Shown here piece by piece: positions 17,285 through 25,093 of a stretch of DNA of 43,075 nt. The stretch is from Bradyrhizobium sp. NAS80.1 (GTDB lineage: Bacteria > Pseudomonadota > Alphaproteobacteria > Rhizobiales > Xanthobacteraceae): the NCBI RefSeq assembly GCF_001908205.1, contig NZ_LGHL01000009.1, positions 1-43,075 of the forward strand, given 5' to 3'. The first letter of the stretch is position 1. The number at the start of each line of letters is the position of its first letter. Both the position numbers and the translations under genes were made by a program. Under the pieces are notes generated by a model that was given only the letters and a program-made list of their open reading frames with translations, was not told the DNA's origin and made no database searches.

Positions 17285-17665
17285 ATGCCCCATTGCGTAA
17301 TCGAGTGCTCGGCCTCCATCGAGGCGAAAGCGGATCTGGATAACCTGGTCAAAGCCGTTCACGACGCCGCGGATGCGACCGGGCTTTTCACGCCCGGCGA
17401 CGTGAAGTCGAGGTTGACGGTTTACCGTCATGACATGGTCGGCGGCCGGAAGGACGACTATATCCATGTGACGATCGGCCTTCTCAGCGGGCGCTCGGAT
17501 CGCGAGAAGAAGATGCTTTCCGAGGCGGTGGTGCGTGCGCTGTGCGGGCTGCTTCCCGACGTCCATTTCGTCTCGGCGGACGTGCGGGATTTTCGGGTGG
17601 AAACCTACAGCAACCGGGCTTCCCTGAACTTTGGCGAGAGAGTTGCCGGGACTACGCCTCGTTGA
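17285..17665 (+). CDS. 5-carboxymethyl-2-hydroxymuconate isomerase-like tautomerase
   Basis: A 126-residue protein beginning MPHCVIECSASIEAKADLDN. The N-terminal Pro (after Met removal) is the tautomerase general base, and PHCxxExS is typical of CHMI (HpaF/HpcD). It continues with LVKAVHDAADATGLF and YIHVTIGLLSGRSDREKK, matching the family hairpin. It would isomerise an unsaturated hydroxymuconate-type acid in homoprotocatechuate breakdown, but none of the other pathway genes is here, so it may have a different substrate. A ribosome site (GAGGAAAC) precedes ATG 17285. The downstream LysR gene starts 43 bases after the stop. Confidence 0.85.
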   Translation: MPHCVIECSASIEAKADLDNLVKAVHDAADATGLFTPGDVKSRLTVYRHDMVGGRKDDYIHVTIGLLSGRSDREKKMLSEAVVRALCGLLPDVHFVSADVRDFRVETYSNRASLNFGERVAGTTPR

Positions 17666-17708
17666 AACGCGCCTCGATCAGCACTTCTTTCGGTTCGCCG
17701 GGCGCTTC

Positions 17709-18593
17709 ATGACGGATTGGGACGATTTGAAGTTTGTGCTGGCGGTCGCGAGAGAAGGGTCGCTCTCCGCGGCCGCTCGTGCACTGCACACGACACAGCC
17801 TACCGTCGGGCGGCGCGTCGCCGCGTTGGAATCGCGTCTCGGAGCCAGACTGTTTCATCGCACGCCAAGCAGCGCGGAACTGACGGAAATCGGACGCACC
17901 CTTCTATCCGGGCTCGAGCGCATCGAAGGCGAGATCCTCGCGGTCGAACGCAAGGCGAGCGGCCGGGATGCCGGGCCGTCCGGCATCGTCAGCATTACCG
18001 CGCCGGAATGGTTCTGCGCGCACGTGCTCGCGCCTTCATGCGCGGAGATATCGGCTGTTCACCCCGATATTTCGCTGGAACTCGCCGGCGATGCGCGGGC
18101 TGCCAATCTTGTCCGGCGCGACGCCGATATCGCCTTCCGCCTCAGGCGTTTCGAGCATCAGGAGGTGATTGCGCAGCGCCTCGGCCGGATCGGTTTTGGT
18201 TTGTATGCCGCGCCTGGCTATCTCGAATCGCATGGCATTCCCTCAAGCCAAAATGGATTTGCCGGGCATTTCGTCATCGCGATGCAAGGCGACGCCGGTC
18301 CTGTCGCCGATCTCGCATGGCTGACGGAGACAGCCCATGCGGCCAGGATCGCCCTGCGCACGGACAGCCGGGAAGCACAAGCGAGCGCCGCTTCCGCCGG
18401 GCTGGGCCTTGCCTGCCTGCCGCACATGCTTGGCGATGCCATTCCGGCACTGTCTCGCCTAGACATCCCGGTTCCGGAGCGAGAGCTCTGGATGGGCGTC
18501 CATGTCGACATGCGCGCGCTGCCGCGTGTCGAGGCGACGTCGAAACTGTTGGTAACGCACATCCAGAAACGCATGGCCGCTCAACGCAAATAG
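17709..18593 (+). CDS. LysR-type transcriptional regulator
   Basis: A 294-residue LysR with a complete HTH (MTDWDDLKFVLAVAREGSLS, TTQPTVGRRVAALESRLG, RTPSSAELTEIG) and effector domain (GIVSITAPEWFCAHVLAP, RLGRIGFGLYAAPGYL, SAGLGLACLPHML). ATG 17709 is chosen at the conserved start, and the longer frame reads through the tautomerase end. It belongs to the group with a WDDLKFVLAV start seen in many Sphingomonad and Rhizobiales quinone/oxidoreductase loci. The last 25 bases of the gene and the 37 that follow are duplicated at 19986-20047, so an ancestral regulator/promoter boundary was copied. Confidence 0.9.
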   Translation: MTDWDDLKFVLAVAREGSLSAAARALHTTQPTVGRRVAALESRLGARLFHRTPSSAELTEIGRTLLSGLERIEGEILAVERKASGRDAGPSGIVSITAPEWFCAHVLAPSCAEISAVHPDISLELAGDARAANLVRRDADIAFRLRRFEHQEVIAQRLGRIGFGLYAAPGYLESHGIPSSQNGFAGHFVIAMQGDAGPVADLAWLTETAHAARIALRTDSREAQASAASAGLGLACLPHMLGDAIPALSRLDIPVPERELWMGVHVDMRALPRVEATSKLLVTHIQKRMAAQRK

Positions 18594-18630
18594 GGAATTC
18601 CCTGCAACCGCGCTTTTCGCTTTCGCGCGC
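18569..18630 (+). repeat. Repeat copy 1: LysR gene end plus downstream promoter segment
   Basis: About 60 bases beginning ACGCATGGCC, including the last seven codons and stop of the LysR gene and a 12-base palindrome AGGGAATTCCCT (18592-18603). It matches 19986-20047 with only a handful of substitutions. It lies just before the decayed hydrolase gene, so it probably served as that gene's promoter or operator. Confidence 0.7.
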
Positions 18631-18660
18631 TGGTCCCACACGTGGAAAGGTGCTCCTGAC

Positions 18661-19932
18661 ATGATGGCAACTATCAGGCCATTTTCGCCGCTTGATAACC
18701 CTGCTCGCGGCGCTTGCGTCACCGATCGCCGGCGTTGGCGCCGAGGATGCGCCGGCGTGCCTTGTCGGCGCCTATCGCCTCGCTGACGGAAGCATCGTCG
18801 ATATCGCGCCGTCGGATGGGGACACGCTGCGCTGGCGCCGTTTCGACGGCACGACGGACGGATTGCGCCGGACCGGTGGCGCAGGCTGGTCCAGCAGCTT
18901 TGGTTGGACCGGCCGCGCCGACGGGAAAAAAGTGTCGCTTTCCGATTGCGACAGCGGAGCCACCGATTTCGACGGAGAACATGGCCGCCGCCTGACGTTC
19001 GACACCATGGATACGAAATTCGAAAGTCACGGCACCTCGCTCGAAGGGCGCCTCGTCATGCCCAAGGGGAAGAAAAAAGGTCCCCATCGTCATTCTCGTG
19101 CATGGCGCTGAACGCGATTCAGCCTCACCTACTATTTTCTGCAGTGCCTCCTGCCTGCCCAGGGTATCGGCGCCTTTGTCTACGCTCCTGGCCGATGACG
19201 CCGTCGCCGCCATGCGTGAAGCGCGGCGCCTGGCCGGGGGGCGAGTCGGACGGGTCGGGTATCAGGGCGGCAGCCAAGCCGGCTGGATCCTGCCGATCGC
19301 CGCCAACAAGGCGCCCGTCGATTTCGTGATCGTCTCCTTCGAGCTCGCGGTGAGTGTGGTCGAAGAGGATCAGCAGCAAGTAGAGAAGGAGATGCGCGAT
19401 AAGGGGTATTCCGATGCGGAGATCTCGAAAGCGCTCAAGGTCGCGCGAGCCGCCGAAGCTGTTTTCGCAAGCGGCTTCAGGGACGGGTTTGCCCAGCTCG
19501 ATGCCGTGCGGGCGAAATATCGGGGCGAGCCCTGGTGCAAGGACGTCCACGGCAATTTCACCTACATCTTCTTGCCGCGTCCAGAAGAAAAGCTGCTTCG
19601 GACTTCGACTGGGGGACGCCTTTTCATTACGATCCCATGCCGGCCCTCCGCGCCAACAGGACACCCCAATTATGGGTGCTCGGCGGCGAGATTACGAAGC
19701 GCCGAGCGCGGAGACGTCGCGTCGCATCGAGTCGCTTATCCAGGATGGCCGCCCCTTGATGCTGGCACTCTATCCGGGCGCCGAGCATGGTATGACGATG
19801 TTCGAACAGTCGCTGGCGGGTGAGCGAGCCTCCGCGCGTTACGCGGACGGCTATTTCCGGATGATGCGGGATTTTGCCACGAATGGCCGCATCAGCGGCA
19901 GGTACGGCGACGCCCAAATCACTCGGCCGTGA
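18661..19932 (+). pseudogene. Secreted alpha/beta hydrolase, multiply frameshifted
   Basis: Three frames together spell one alpha/beta hydrolase of about 430 residues. It starts at ATG 18661 with MATIRPFSPL, then a shift near 18690 to the rest of the signal peptide (ITLLAALASPIAGVGA). An N-terminal domain reaches GRLVMPKGKKK, where one extra A in a run of six breaks it at about 19071-19076. VPIVILVHGAERDSA follows, then a small shift and a deletion near 19124-19190 that removes the segment after GAFVY. The nucleophile elbow GYQGGSQAGW (GxSxG) is present, and the C-terminal part is split again near 19600-19700 (FHYDPMPALRANRTPQLWVLG, then LALYPGAEHGMTMFE with the catalytic His). At least four lesions make it clearly dead. 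Intact relatives are exported esterases or peptidase-like hydrolases. Confidence 0.8.
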
Positions 19933-19985
19933 CGCCGGGCCCGAGTCCCGGCGTGCGTGCTCCCCGGTCTCAAGGCGAGTTCAAG

Positions 19986-20047
19986 AACGCATGACCACTC
20001 AACGCAAATAGGGAATTCTCTGCAATCGCGCTTCTTGCTTTCTTGTG
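19986..20047 (+). repeat. Repeat copy 2: detached LysR-end sequence before the AhpD-like gene
   Basis: It matches 18569-18630 and still encodes RMTTQRK-stop, a copy of the LysR C-terminus RMAAQRK-stop, with no LysR gene upstream. The palindrome is imperfect here (GGGAATTCTC). It directly precedes the AhpD-like gene, so the promoter segment seems to have been reused for a second gene. Confidence 0.7.
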
Positions 20048-20073
20048 TGAAACGCACACTAGGAAGGTTTGCC

Positions 20074-20427
20074 ATGATGATCGATTGGAACAGCTACCAC
20101 CAGACGTTGCTCGGGCGTATCGGCGAAATGGGGAAGCTCTCCCCCGACACCGTCAGAGGTTACAAAATGCTCGGTGCCGCCGGCGAGACCTCTTCGGTTC
20201 TTGGGCTGAAGGTCAGGGAACTGATCGCACTTGCCGTGGCGATAACGAGCCGCTGCGATGGTTGCATCGTGGTGCACGCCGAAGCAGCGTTGAAGCAGGG
20301 CGCTACCCCGGAAGAGATTTCCGAAGCGCTGGGCGTCGCGGTAGCGCTGAACGCCGGAGCGGCTCTAGTTTATTCGGCACGTGCGCTAGATGCCGTGGCA
20401 GCCAAAGCTGCCGGAGACGTCAAATGA
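20074..20427 (+). CDS. Carboxymuconolactone decarboxylase/AhpD-like protein
   Basis: A 117-residue all-helical protein with KVRELIALAVAITSRCDGCI and VVHAEAALKQGATPEEISEA, the AhpD core. The CxxC pair (Cys-Asp-Gly-Cys) and the following His give peroxidase/disulfide reductase chemistry in AhpD. True gamma-carboxymuconolactone decarboxylases lack the CxxC, so an antioxidant role is favoured. ATG 20074 follows AGGAAGG. The stop overlaps the next gene (ATGA), so the two are co-translated. The upstream 60 bases are the second copy of a LysR-end repeat. Confidence 0.9.
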   Translation: MMIDWNSYHQTLLGRIGEMGKLSPDTVRGYKMLGAAGETSSVLGLKVRELIALAVAITSRCDGCIVVHAEAALKQGATPEEISEALGVAVALNAGAALVYSARALDAVAAKAAGDVK

Positions 20428-20873
20428 CCAACAAACCCATTGTCCAGGTGCGCTATGGCGAAGCGGGGAGTGATTACGCTTTTCAATGTGCGATCGTCAC
20501 TGGTCTGAGCTTCGATGCTGTCATCGCGGAAATCCGCGCCGCGATCTCCGACGGCGATCTCTGGGTGGTTCATGAGATCGATACGACAGCGTTGCTTGCA
20601 CGCAGCGGGTATGAAGTCGGCCGCCTGAGGCAGATCCTGTTCTTCCATCCTCGTTACATGGTGCGCCTCTTGGAGGCGAACCCGGCGGCTGTGGCCGAGG
20701 CACCTCTCAAGATCGTGGTTATGGAAGAAGGTGGGCGGACAGTGGTGCGCTGGCCTATCCCCGAAGCATCGCTCGGCCGGTATGGGGGCCAGAAGGTGGA
20801 AGAGCTGGCTGGCGAGTTTTCATCGATTTACCGGGACATATCTGCGCGGCTGAGTCCGATCGTGAGTGCATGA
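20424..20873 (+). CDS. DUF302-domain protein
   Basis: A 149-residue protein with the DUF302 pattern: an N-terminal FDAVIAEIRAAISDGDLWVV strand-helix unit, HEIDTTALLARSGYEVGRLR, QILFFHPRYMVRLLEANPAA, PLKIVVMEEGG, and an RYGGQKVEELA tail. The fold is known but the molecular function is not. Fusions and neighbours in other genomes point to redox or heavy-metal stress. It is coupled to the AhpD-like gene by a 4-base overlap, which supports a joint redox role. It has no signal peptide. This is the last intact gene before the foreign high-GC segment. Confidence 0.85.
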   Translation: MTNKPIVQVRYGEAGSDYAFQCAIVTGLSFDAVIAEIRAAISDGDLWVVHEIDTTALLARSGYEVGRLRQILFFHPRYMVRLLEANPAAVAEAPLKIVVMEEGGRTVVRWPIPEASLGRYGGQKVEELAGEFSSIYRDISARLSPIVSA

Positions 20874-20904
20874 TAATAGGGCGCGGAAGCATATCCTCCA
20901 ATCT

Positions 20905-21228
20905 TTCGCGTTGCCAAGCGGGGTGAACGCCGCTGCGCAAACGGTCACGGTCGGCGCCGTCTCCGACGTTGACGAGGCGGATTCCGGAATGGCCGGCGCG
21001 GTCGTCAACACCTGCATGGAGATCGGACCGACCGTCAGACTGGCCGTGCTCGTCACGGTCGCGGTGTCCGGCGCCCCGCACCTGGGCGGCAGCACCTCGG
21101 CCACCGCCTCCGGGTTCTCCTTCGCCCTGGTCACGGCCTGGGTCGTGTTCCTCGCCAGCGCACTGCTCGGGGTTTGGCCGTGCTGGCCGGGAAGACCAGG
21201 TAATTCAACACGCACCGCGGCCGCATGA
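20905..21228 (+). pseudogene. MFS transporter C-terminal fragment, high GC
   Basis: The plus frame from about 20905 to TGA 21228 reads QTVTVGAVSDVDEADSGMAG, AVVNTCMEIGPTVRLAVLVT and a hydrophobic end. DEADSGxAGxxVNT followed by xxGxxxGLAVLVTVA is the conserved region before helices 13-14 of DHA2-type drug exporters. The preceding 400 residues are missing, and the first codons come from local DNA. Base composition is visibly richer in GC than the flanks and resembles actinobacterial genes. It is a relic acquired together with the SDR gene downstream. Confidence 0.65.
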
Positions 21229-21263
21229 GCGGCCGACACCATCGCAACCCGAAAGGCACGCAC

Positions 21264-21925
21264 ATGACCGAGCGCTTCTCGAACCGGATCGTCCTCGTCA
21301 CCGGCGGCGGCAGCAACATCGGCCGCGAGGCCGCGTTGCGGTTCGCCGGGGAGGGTGCCACCGTGGTCGTCGCGGGTCGGCGGGTCGAGCCGCTCGCGCG
21401 ACCGTCAAGGACATCGAGGCGGCGGGCGGCCGCGGCGACTTCGTTCAGGCGGACGTCACCAGCTCCGCCGACGTCCGGCAGCTCGTCGCGACCATCGTGG
21501 AGCGCCACGACGGCCTGCACGTCGCGTTCAATAACGCGGGCACCGTAGGCAGGCCGGCCCCCACCGCCGAGCCGGAGGACGAGGTCTGGTCGAACGTCTT
21601 CGCCGTCAACACCACCGGCATCTGGCTTGCGATGAAGTACGAGATCGCCCACATGCGAGCCAACGGCGGCGGGACGATCGTCAACTGCTCCTCGAACATC
21701 GGGTTCCACGGACGCCGGCCCGGTATGTCCGCCTACGCGGCCTCCAAGGCGGCCGTGAGCGTCCTGACCCGCAATGCCGCCCGCGAGTACATCGCCGACG
21801 GTGTGCGGATCAGCGGGATCAGCCCCGGTGCGACAGACACCCCGCTCTCGTTCCGGTCCGGCGAGGACCGCGCGGCCCGCGACGAGCGGGGCGACGGCGG
21901 GGCCGCAATTGCTGTTGGGAGGTGA
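21264..21925 (+). pseudogene. SDR-family oxidoreductase, frameshifted and truncated
   Basis: A short-chain dehydrogenase starting MTERFSNRIVLVTGGGSNIG (TGxxxxIG cofactor motif; the ribosome site is GAAAGG). A one- or two-base loss near 21395-21402 shifts the frame between RRVEPLA and TVKDIEAAGGRGDFVQADVT. The second frame keeps FNNAGTVGRPAP (NNAG), the catalytic YAASKAAVSVLTRNAAREY (YxxxK) and SPGATDTPLSFRSGEDRAA. After about 21890 it departs from the family, so the last 50 residues are missing. The style and extreme GC match the MFS fragment just upstream, suggesting one acquisition from an actinobacterium. Catalytic residues survive but the coding frame does not. Confidence 0.85.
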
Positions 21926-22037
21926 GGAGTCGGCCAGCCGCATAATGAGTACACGCCCGAGCTCGCGCGACCCGAGATGCAGCAAGGTACAATGAAGGTG
22001 AGGGCGGGGGCAGATGCCGTGAGTCAAACGTGGAAGA

Positions 22038-22925
22038 TCACGAGCGATAGTACTTGCCACACTCATCGGCGAGGAATTCGATGCACTTGCGCTTGTTCGC
22101 GACGAATGGAGACTGAACTACCCACACCGCCATTTCAAGCGCGACATTGCGAATGGGAACGATCCTGATCCTGCGCTTATGCTGCGGCGTGATCTTTCTG
22201 CGCGGTAGAATGCCGATGCCGATGCCTTTGCTGATGAGCGATACTTGAAGTTCGATGTCCTGCACTTCCGCGGCGAGCCTGAACTGCCCGCCTTGACGCT
22301 CGATCGATGCCCGCAGCGCGCGGCGCGCCCCGCACGACGCATCCGGCGTTAGGACCCAGCCGAACTCCGAGAGTTGCTTCAGACTCGGCTGGCGAGACAG
22401 TGCCAGTCCTCTGGGCGCGACGATCATGATGTTTTCTTTGGCTACTGCCTGCCCATTCGGCAGCGGAACGCGGGCGTCGTCGCCCGCTGCGAGCAGGATT
22501 GCGGCATCTAGTGCGCCTTCTTTAACTTTCTGAAGAAGTTCCGGCATCCATCCGCTTATCAGCCTTAGCTCAAGCCGGTGATAGCGTTGGCGCAACGCCT
22601 CCAAGATATCCGCAAGGCCAGCATCAGCGATGGAATGTGATACACCAAGACGAAACGGCCCTGAAGGTTCGGCGTCCGCGGCGACCTGCTGTCTCAACTC
22701 ATCGATTGACGCTAGGATCGCACGCGCGCGGTCGACGACAACGAGGCCGGCCGGCGTCATCGTCGGGGGTTTCACGCGTCGGTCAAGAAGATCCGCGTCG
22801 AGCATGCTCTCCAGTCGCTGGATTTGCCGTGTCACTGCTGGTTGGGTCAATCGAAGCCGCTCGGCTGAACGCTGTATCGACCCTGTATCGGCCAGGAGAA
22901 CAAAGGCCTTCAATTCGCTGATCAT
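22038..22925 (-). CDS. LysR-type transcriptional regulator
   Basis: A 295-residue LysR. The HTH is MISELKAFVLLADTGSIQRS, LTQPAVTRQIQRLES and VKPPTMTPAG. The effector half begins GPFRLGVSHSIADAGLADIL and has the SLISKGIGIGILPRRK loop. ATG 22925 is preferred over 22940 because GGAA lies 6 nt upstream and the conserved start fits. It is divergent from the broken medium-chain dehydrogenase, its presumed target, with a very AT-rich gap (TTTATAAATATTATG at about 22949-22963) that could hold the promoter and a T-N11-A site. Its composition is lower in GC than the SDR relic beside it. Confidence 0.88.
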   Translation of the reverse strand: MISELKAFVLLADTGSIQRSAERLRLTQPAVTRQIQRLESMLDADLLDRRVKPPTMTPAGLVVVDRARAILASIDELRQQVAADAEPSGPFRLGVSHSIADAGLADILEALRQRYHRLELRLISGWMPELLQKVKEGALDAAILLAAGDDARVPLPNGQAVAKENIMIVAPRGLALSRQPSLKQLSEFGWVLTPDASCGARRALRASIERQGGQFRLAAEVQDIELQVSLISKGIGIGILPRRKITPQHKRRIRIVPIRNVALEMAVWVVQSPFVANKRKCIEFLADECGKYYRS

Positions 22926-23054
22926 ATTAATTTCCAGCATGATGTTTATAAATATTATGCATTTGCGTACGCCGAGGCAATTTCTAAAAGCAGTGGGCGA
23001 TCAATCTGGCGCCTCCCGCGGCGTCGCCACCAAACAAGACGGAAAACTGACAGT

Positions 23055-24064
23055 ATGAAGGCGATTGTCATTCAAAGGCACGGCATTGACGGGCTGTCGG
23101 CGATTGAACGTGCTCCCGCCACTCCGCGCCGACGCGAGGTCCGCATTCGAATGCGTGCCGCCAGCCTGAATTACCGCGATCTGGAAATTATTACTGGAAG
23201 TTTCGCTATACCCTACACGTTGCCCTTGGTGCCGCTTTCCGACGGGGTTGGCGAGGTCATTGAAATTGGACCAGACGTAACGCGTTTCAAGCGAGGCGAT
23301 CGTGTCAGCTCGGCGTTCTGGGGGGGGATGGAATGATGGTCGCTTCGATATTTCGCAGGTCGGAGATCCCTTGGGGGGGGCCTGTTGACGGTTTACTGCA
23401 GGAAGAAATCACGCTCGACGAACAGCGGTTGGTGAAGATTCCGGACTCGTTGTCGGACGTGGAGGCGGCAGCAGCTCCCTGCGCGGGATCAACCGCATGG
23501 CAGGCGCTTGTCACTTTTGGTGGGATCAAGCCGGGCGACGTGGTTCTTGTTCAAGGAACCGGAGGTGTTGCTCTCTTTGGGCTTCAGGTCGCAATCATGG
23601 CTGGGGCGCACGTCATCGTGACCTCTAGCAACGACAACAAGCTCGAACGCGCGAAGGCGCTAGGCGCCTTCGCTGGCGTGAATTATCGCACGACGCCCGA
23701 ATGGTCCGAAGCTGTCTTGGCGCTGACAGATGGACGCGGTGTCGACCACATTCTTGAGTTGGGCGGACCCGGTAGCTTCGCGCAATCGCTCAAGGCGATC
23801 CGTTCCGGAGGACGGATCAGCGCAATCGGCTATCTGGGGAGCTCGGAAGGCGGAATCAATCCGCTCGACGTTTTCCGCAAGCAGGCCGTAGTCCATGGCA
23901 TTTCGGTTGGTTCGCGCTTGGCGCTCGAGAGTCTTCTGCATGCCATGGGCAGGAGTTCTCAAAGGCCGGTCATCGACAGCACCTTCGAATGGACAAATGC
24001 AACCGCTGCGTTCCGTCGATTGCATGCAGGAGAGCACTTCGGGAAGATCGTCCTGACCTTTTGA
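23055..24064 (+). pseudogene. Zinc-free medium-chain dehydrogenase, two frame breaks in G runs
   Basis: A quinone oxidoreductase-like gene of about 336 codons. Frame one (ATG 23055) gives MKAIVIQRHGIDGLSAIERA to DRVSSAFWGG. Frame three carries only GWNDGRFDISQVGDPLGG. Frame two gives PVDGLLQEEITLDEQRLVKI, the GDVVLVQGTGGVALFGLQVA nucleotide fold (GTGGVALFG) and a normal end. Both breaks are runs of eight G (23320-23327 and 23373-23380). Seven G at each would give one uninterrupted protein. It resembles NAD(P)-dependent alcohol dehydrogenases of the zinc-independent branch. The very regular nature of the lesions means either a base-calling error or slippage. If the sequence is correct, only a truncated product is made. 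Confidence 0.85.
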
Positions 24065-24419
24065 GAACTGGAGGGGACCTGGCGGGGGCGAGGTTCTCGC
24101 CGAACTACTATAATCGTGCTCACATTCGTCGAAATATGCTTGGCCGCGGAATTCTCGACATCCCGCACCCAATCCCGCGGCGGTCTGGGTATCCAGATCC
24201 TCTGAGTAAGGTTCTTGTTGGCCTTGGCCAAGACACAGCTTGTAGCAACTTCGTCACTTTCCCGGGTCTCCTGGCGGTTCTCCCCACGTAGGATGCGCTC
24301 GATTTTGCGTTGACTGCGGCAAGATTTAGATCTGGCATTAGTGCATCCTGACGATCTAACCTGGGTGCCTGAGAGCTTTGGGGGGAAGTGAGCGCGCGGA
24401 TGGCGCCAGAACTCATTCC
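24065..24419. other. Gap without a recognisable gene
   Basis: Several open frames of 75-100 codons exist on both strands, but none has a recognisable motif or a good ribosome site. Composition is less GC-biased than in flanking genes. It probably represents decayed coding DNA between the dehydrogenase and the regulator relic. Confidence 0.4.
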
Positions 24420-24850
24420 CGATTTTTGTTTTTGCTTTGAAGCGCATCGTGCTCAAGCGTCTTGCTTTCCATTCGATAAGGGCACGGGCCCCGTTCGGCT
24501 GTGCCAACGTCCAACGGATGTCCGATCGGTGGAAGCGCGCGATCGCGACAATCGGTACGTTCGCACGACAACCTGGGCCGATCGGATCCGCAGCCAGATC
24601 GATGCCCTTTATTAGACCTCTGGCTGGCATGTGTGATCTCGCCCCCCAAGCCGACGGCGACTTCGCGCGAGCGGATGAGATACGAGCCTGCGGAAGGACT
24701 AACCGTCCGCGCGATGCAGAGGTAAGTCGTGCCATCGGGCGTGGCAGCGAGTTGAACCAAAATCTGGCCCGGTTGGGAAAACGAGCGGTGCCAAATTGGG
24801 CAAGGATTGCTCGGCTTCTAGCAATCCGACGGCCATCGGGTGTTCTTGGT
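24420..24850 (-). pseudogene. ScfR-type (DUF2083) regulator, C-terminal relic
   Basis: Two alternating minus frames spell the end of an XRE/ScfR regulator. From high to low coordinates: AQFGTARFP, then QLAATPDGTTYLCIARTV and REVAVGLGGEITHASQ, then after a shift KGIDLAADPIGPGCR, and after another CERTDCRDRALPPIGHPLDV. The pattern PIGxGCRxCERxDCxxRAxPP is the cysteine-rich end of DUF2083, found in regulators of propionate and short-chain acyl-CoA metabolism. The N-terminal HTH is missing. At least two frameshifts show it is dead. It may be the former partner of an acyl-CoA operon lost from this place. Confidence 0.7.
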
Positions 24851-25093
24851 CCCCTCTGACCCTGAACGCAAACCAAGGCTGCGCATCTGGTGAAGGTCAG
24901 TTTTAATTGCACTGCTCGTCGTCGTGTTGCTCTTAACGCTGACGTTACCAGCTGCCGCGGCAGACAAGGCTCCAAATGGTCCAAAAAGAATTGCCGATTT
25001 TGTGCCGGCCGGTTGTCTCTTAATCGCGCGTTAGGATTTGCGGATTTGTCGCGGCCCTAATGCTCGAATCATTCGGAGGCGTACGGAGCGTTC
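24851..25093. other. Gap upstream of the TpsB gene
   Basis: One plus frame (about 24909-25034) reads a hydrophobic LIALLVVVLLLTLTLPAAAA followed by a short tail and stop. It looks like a signal peptide but has no start codon. The 3' end (from about 25040) should carry the promoter and the GGAGG site of the following gene. No clear -35/-10 pair was identified. Confidence 0.35.

Noticed and set aside
24909..25034. Signal-peptide-like plus frame upstream of the TpsB gene
   Set aside because: No start codon or ribosome site; may be the remnant of a secreted protein but cannot be supported.
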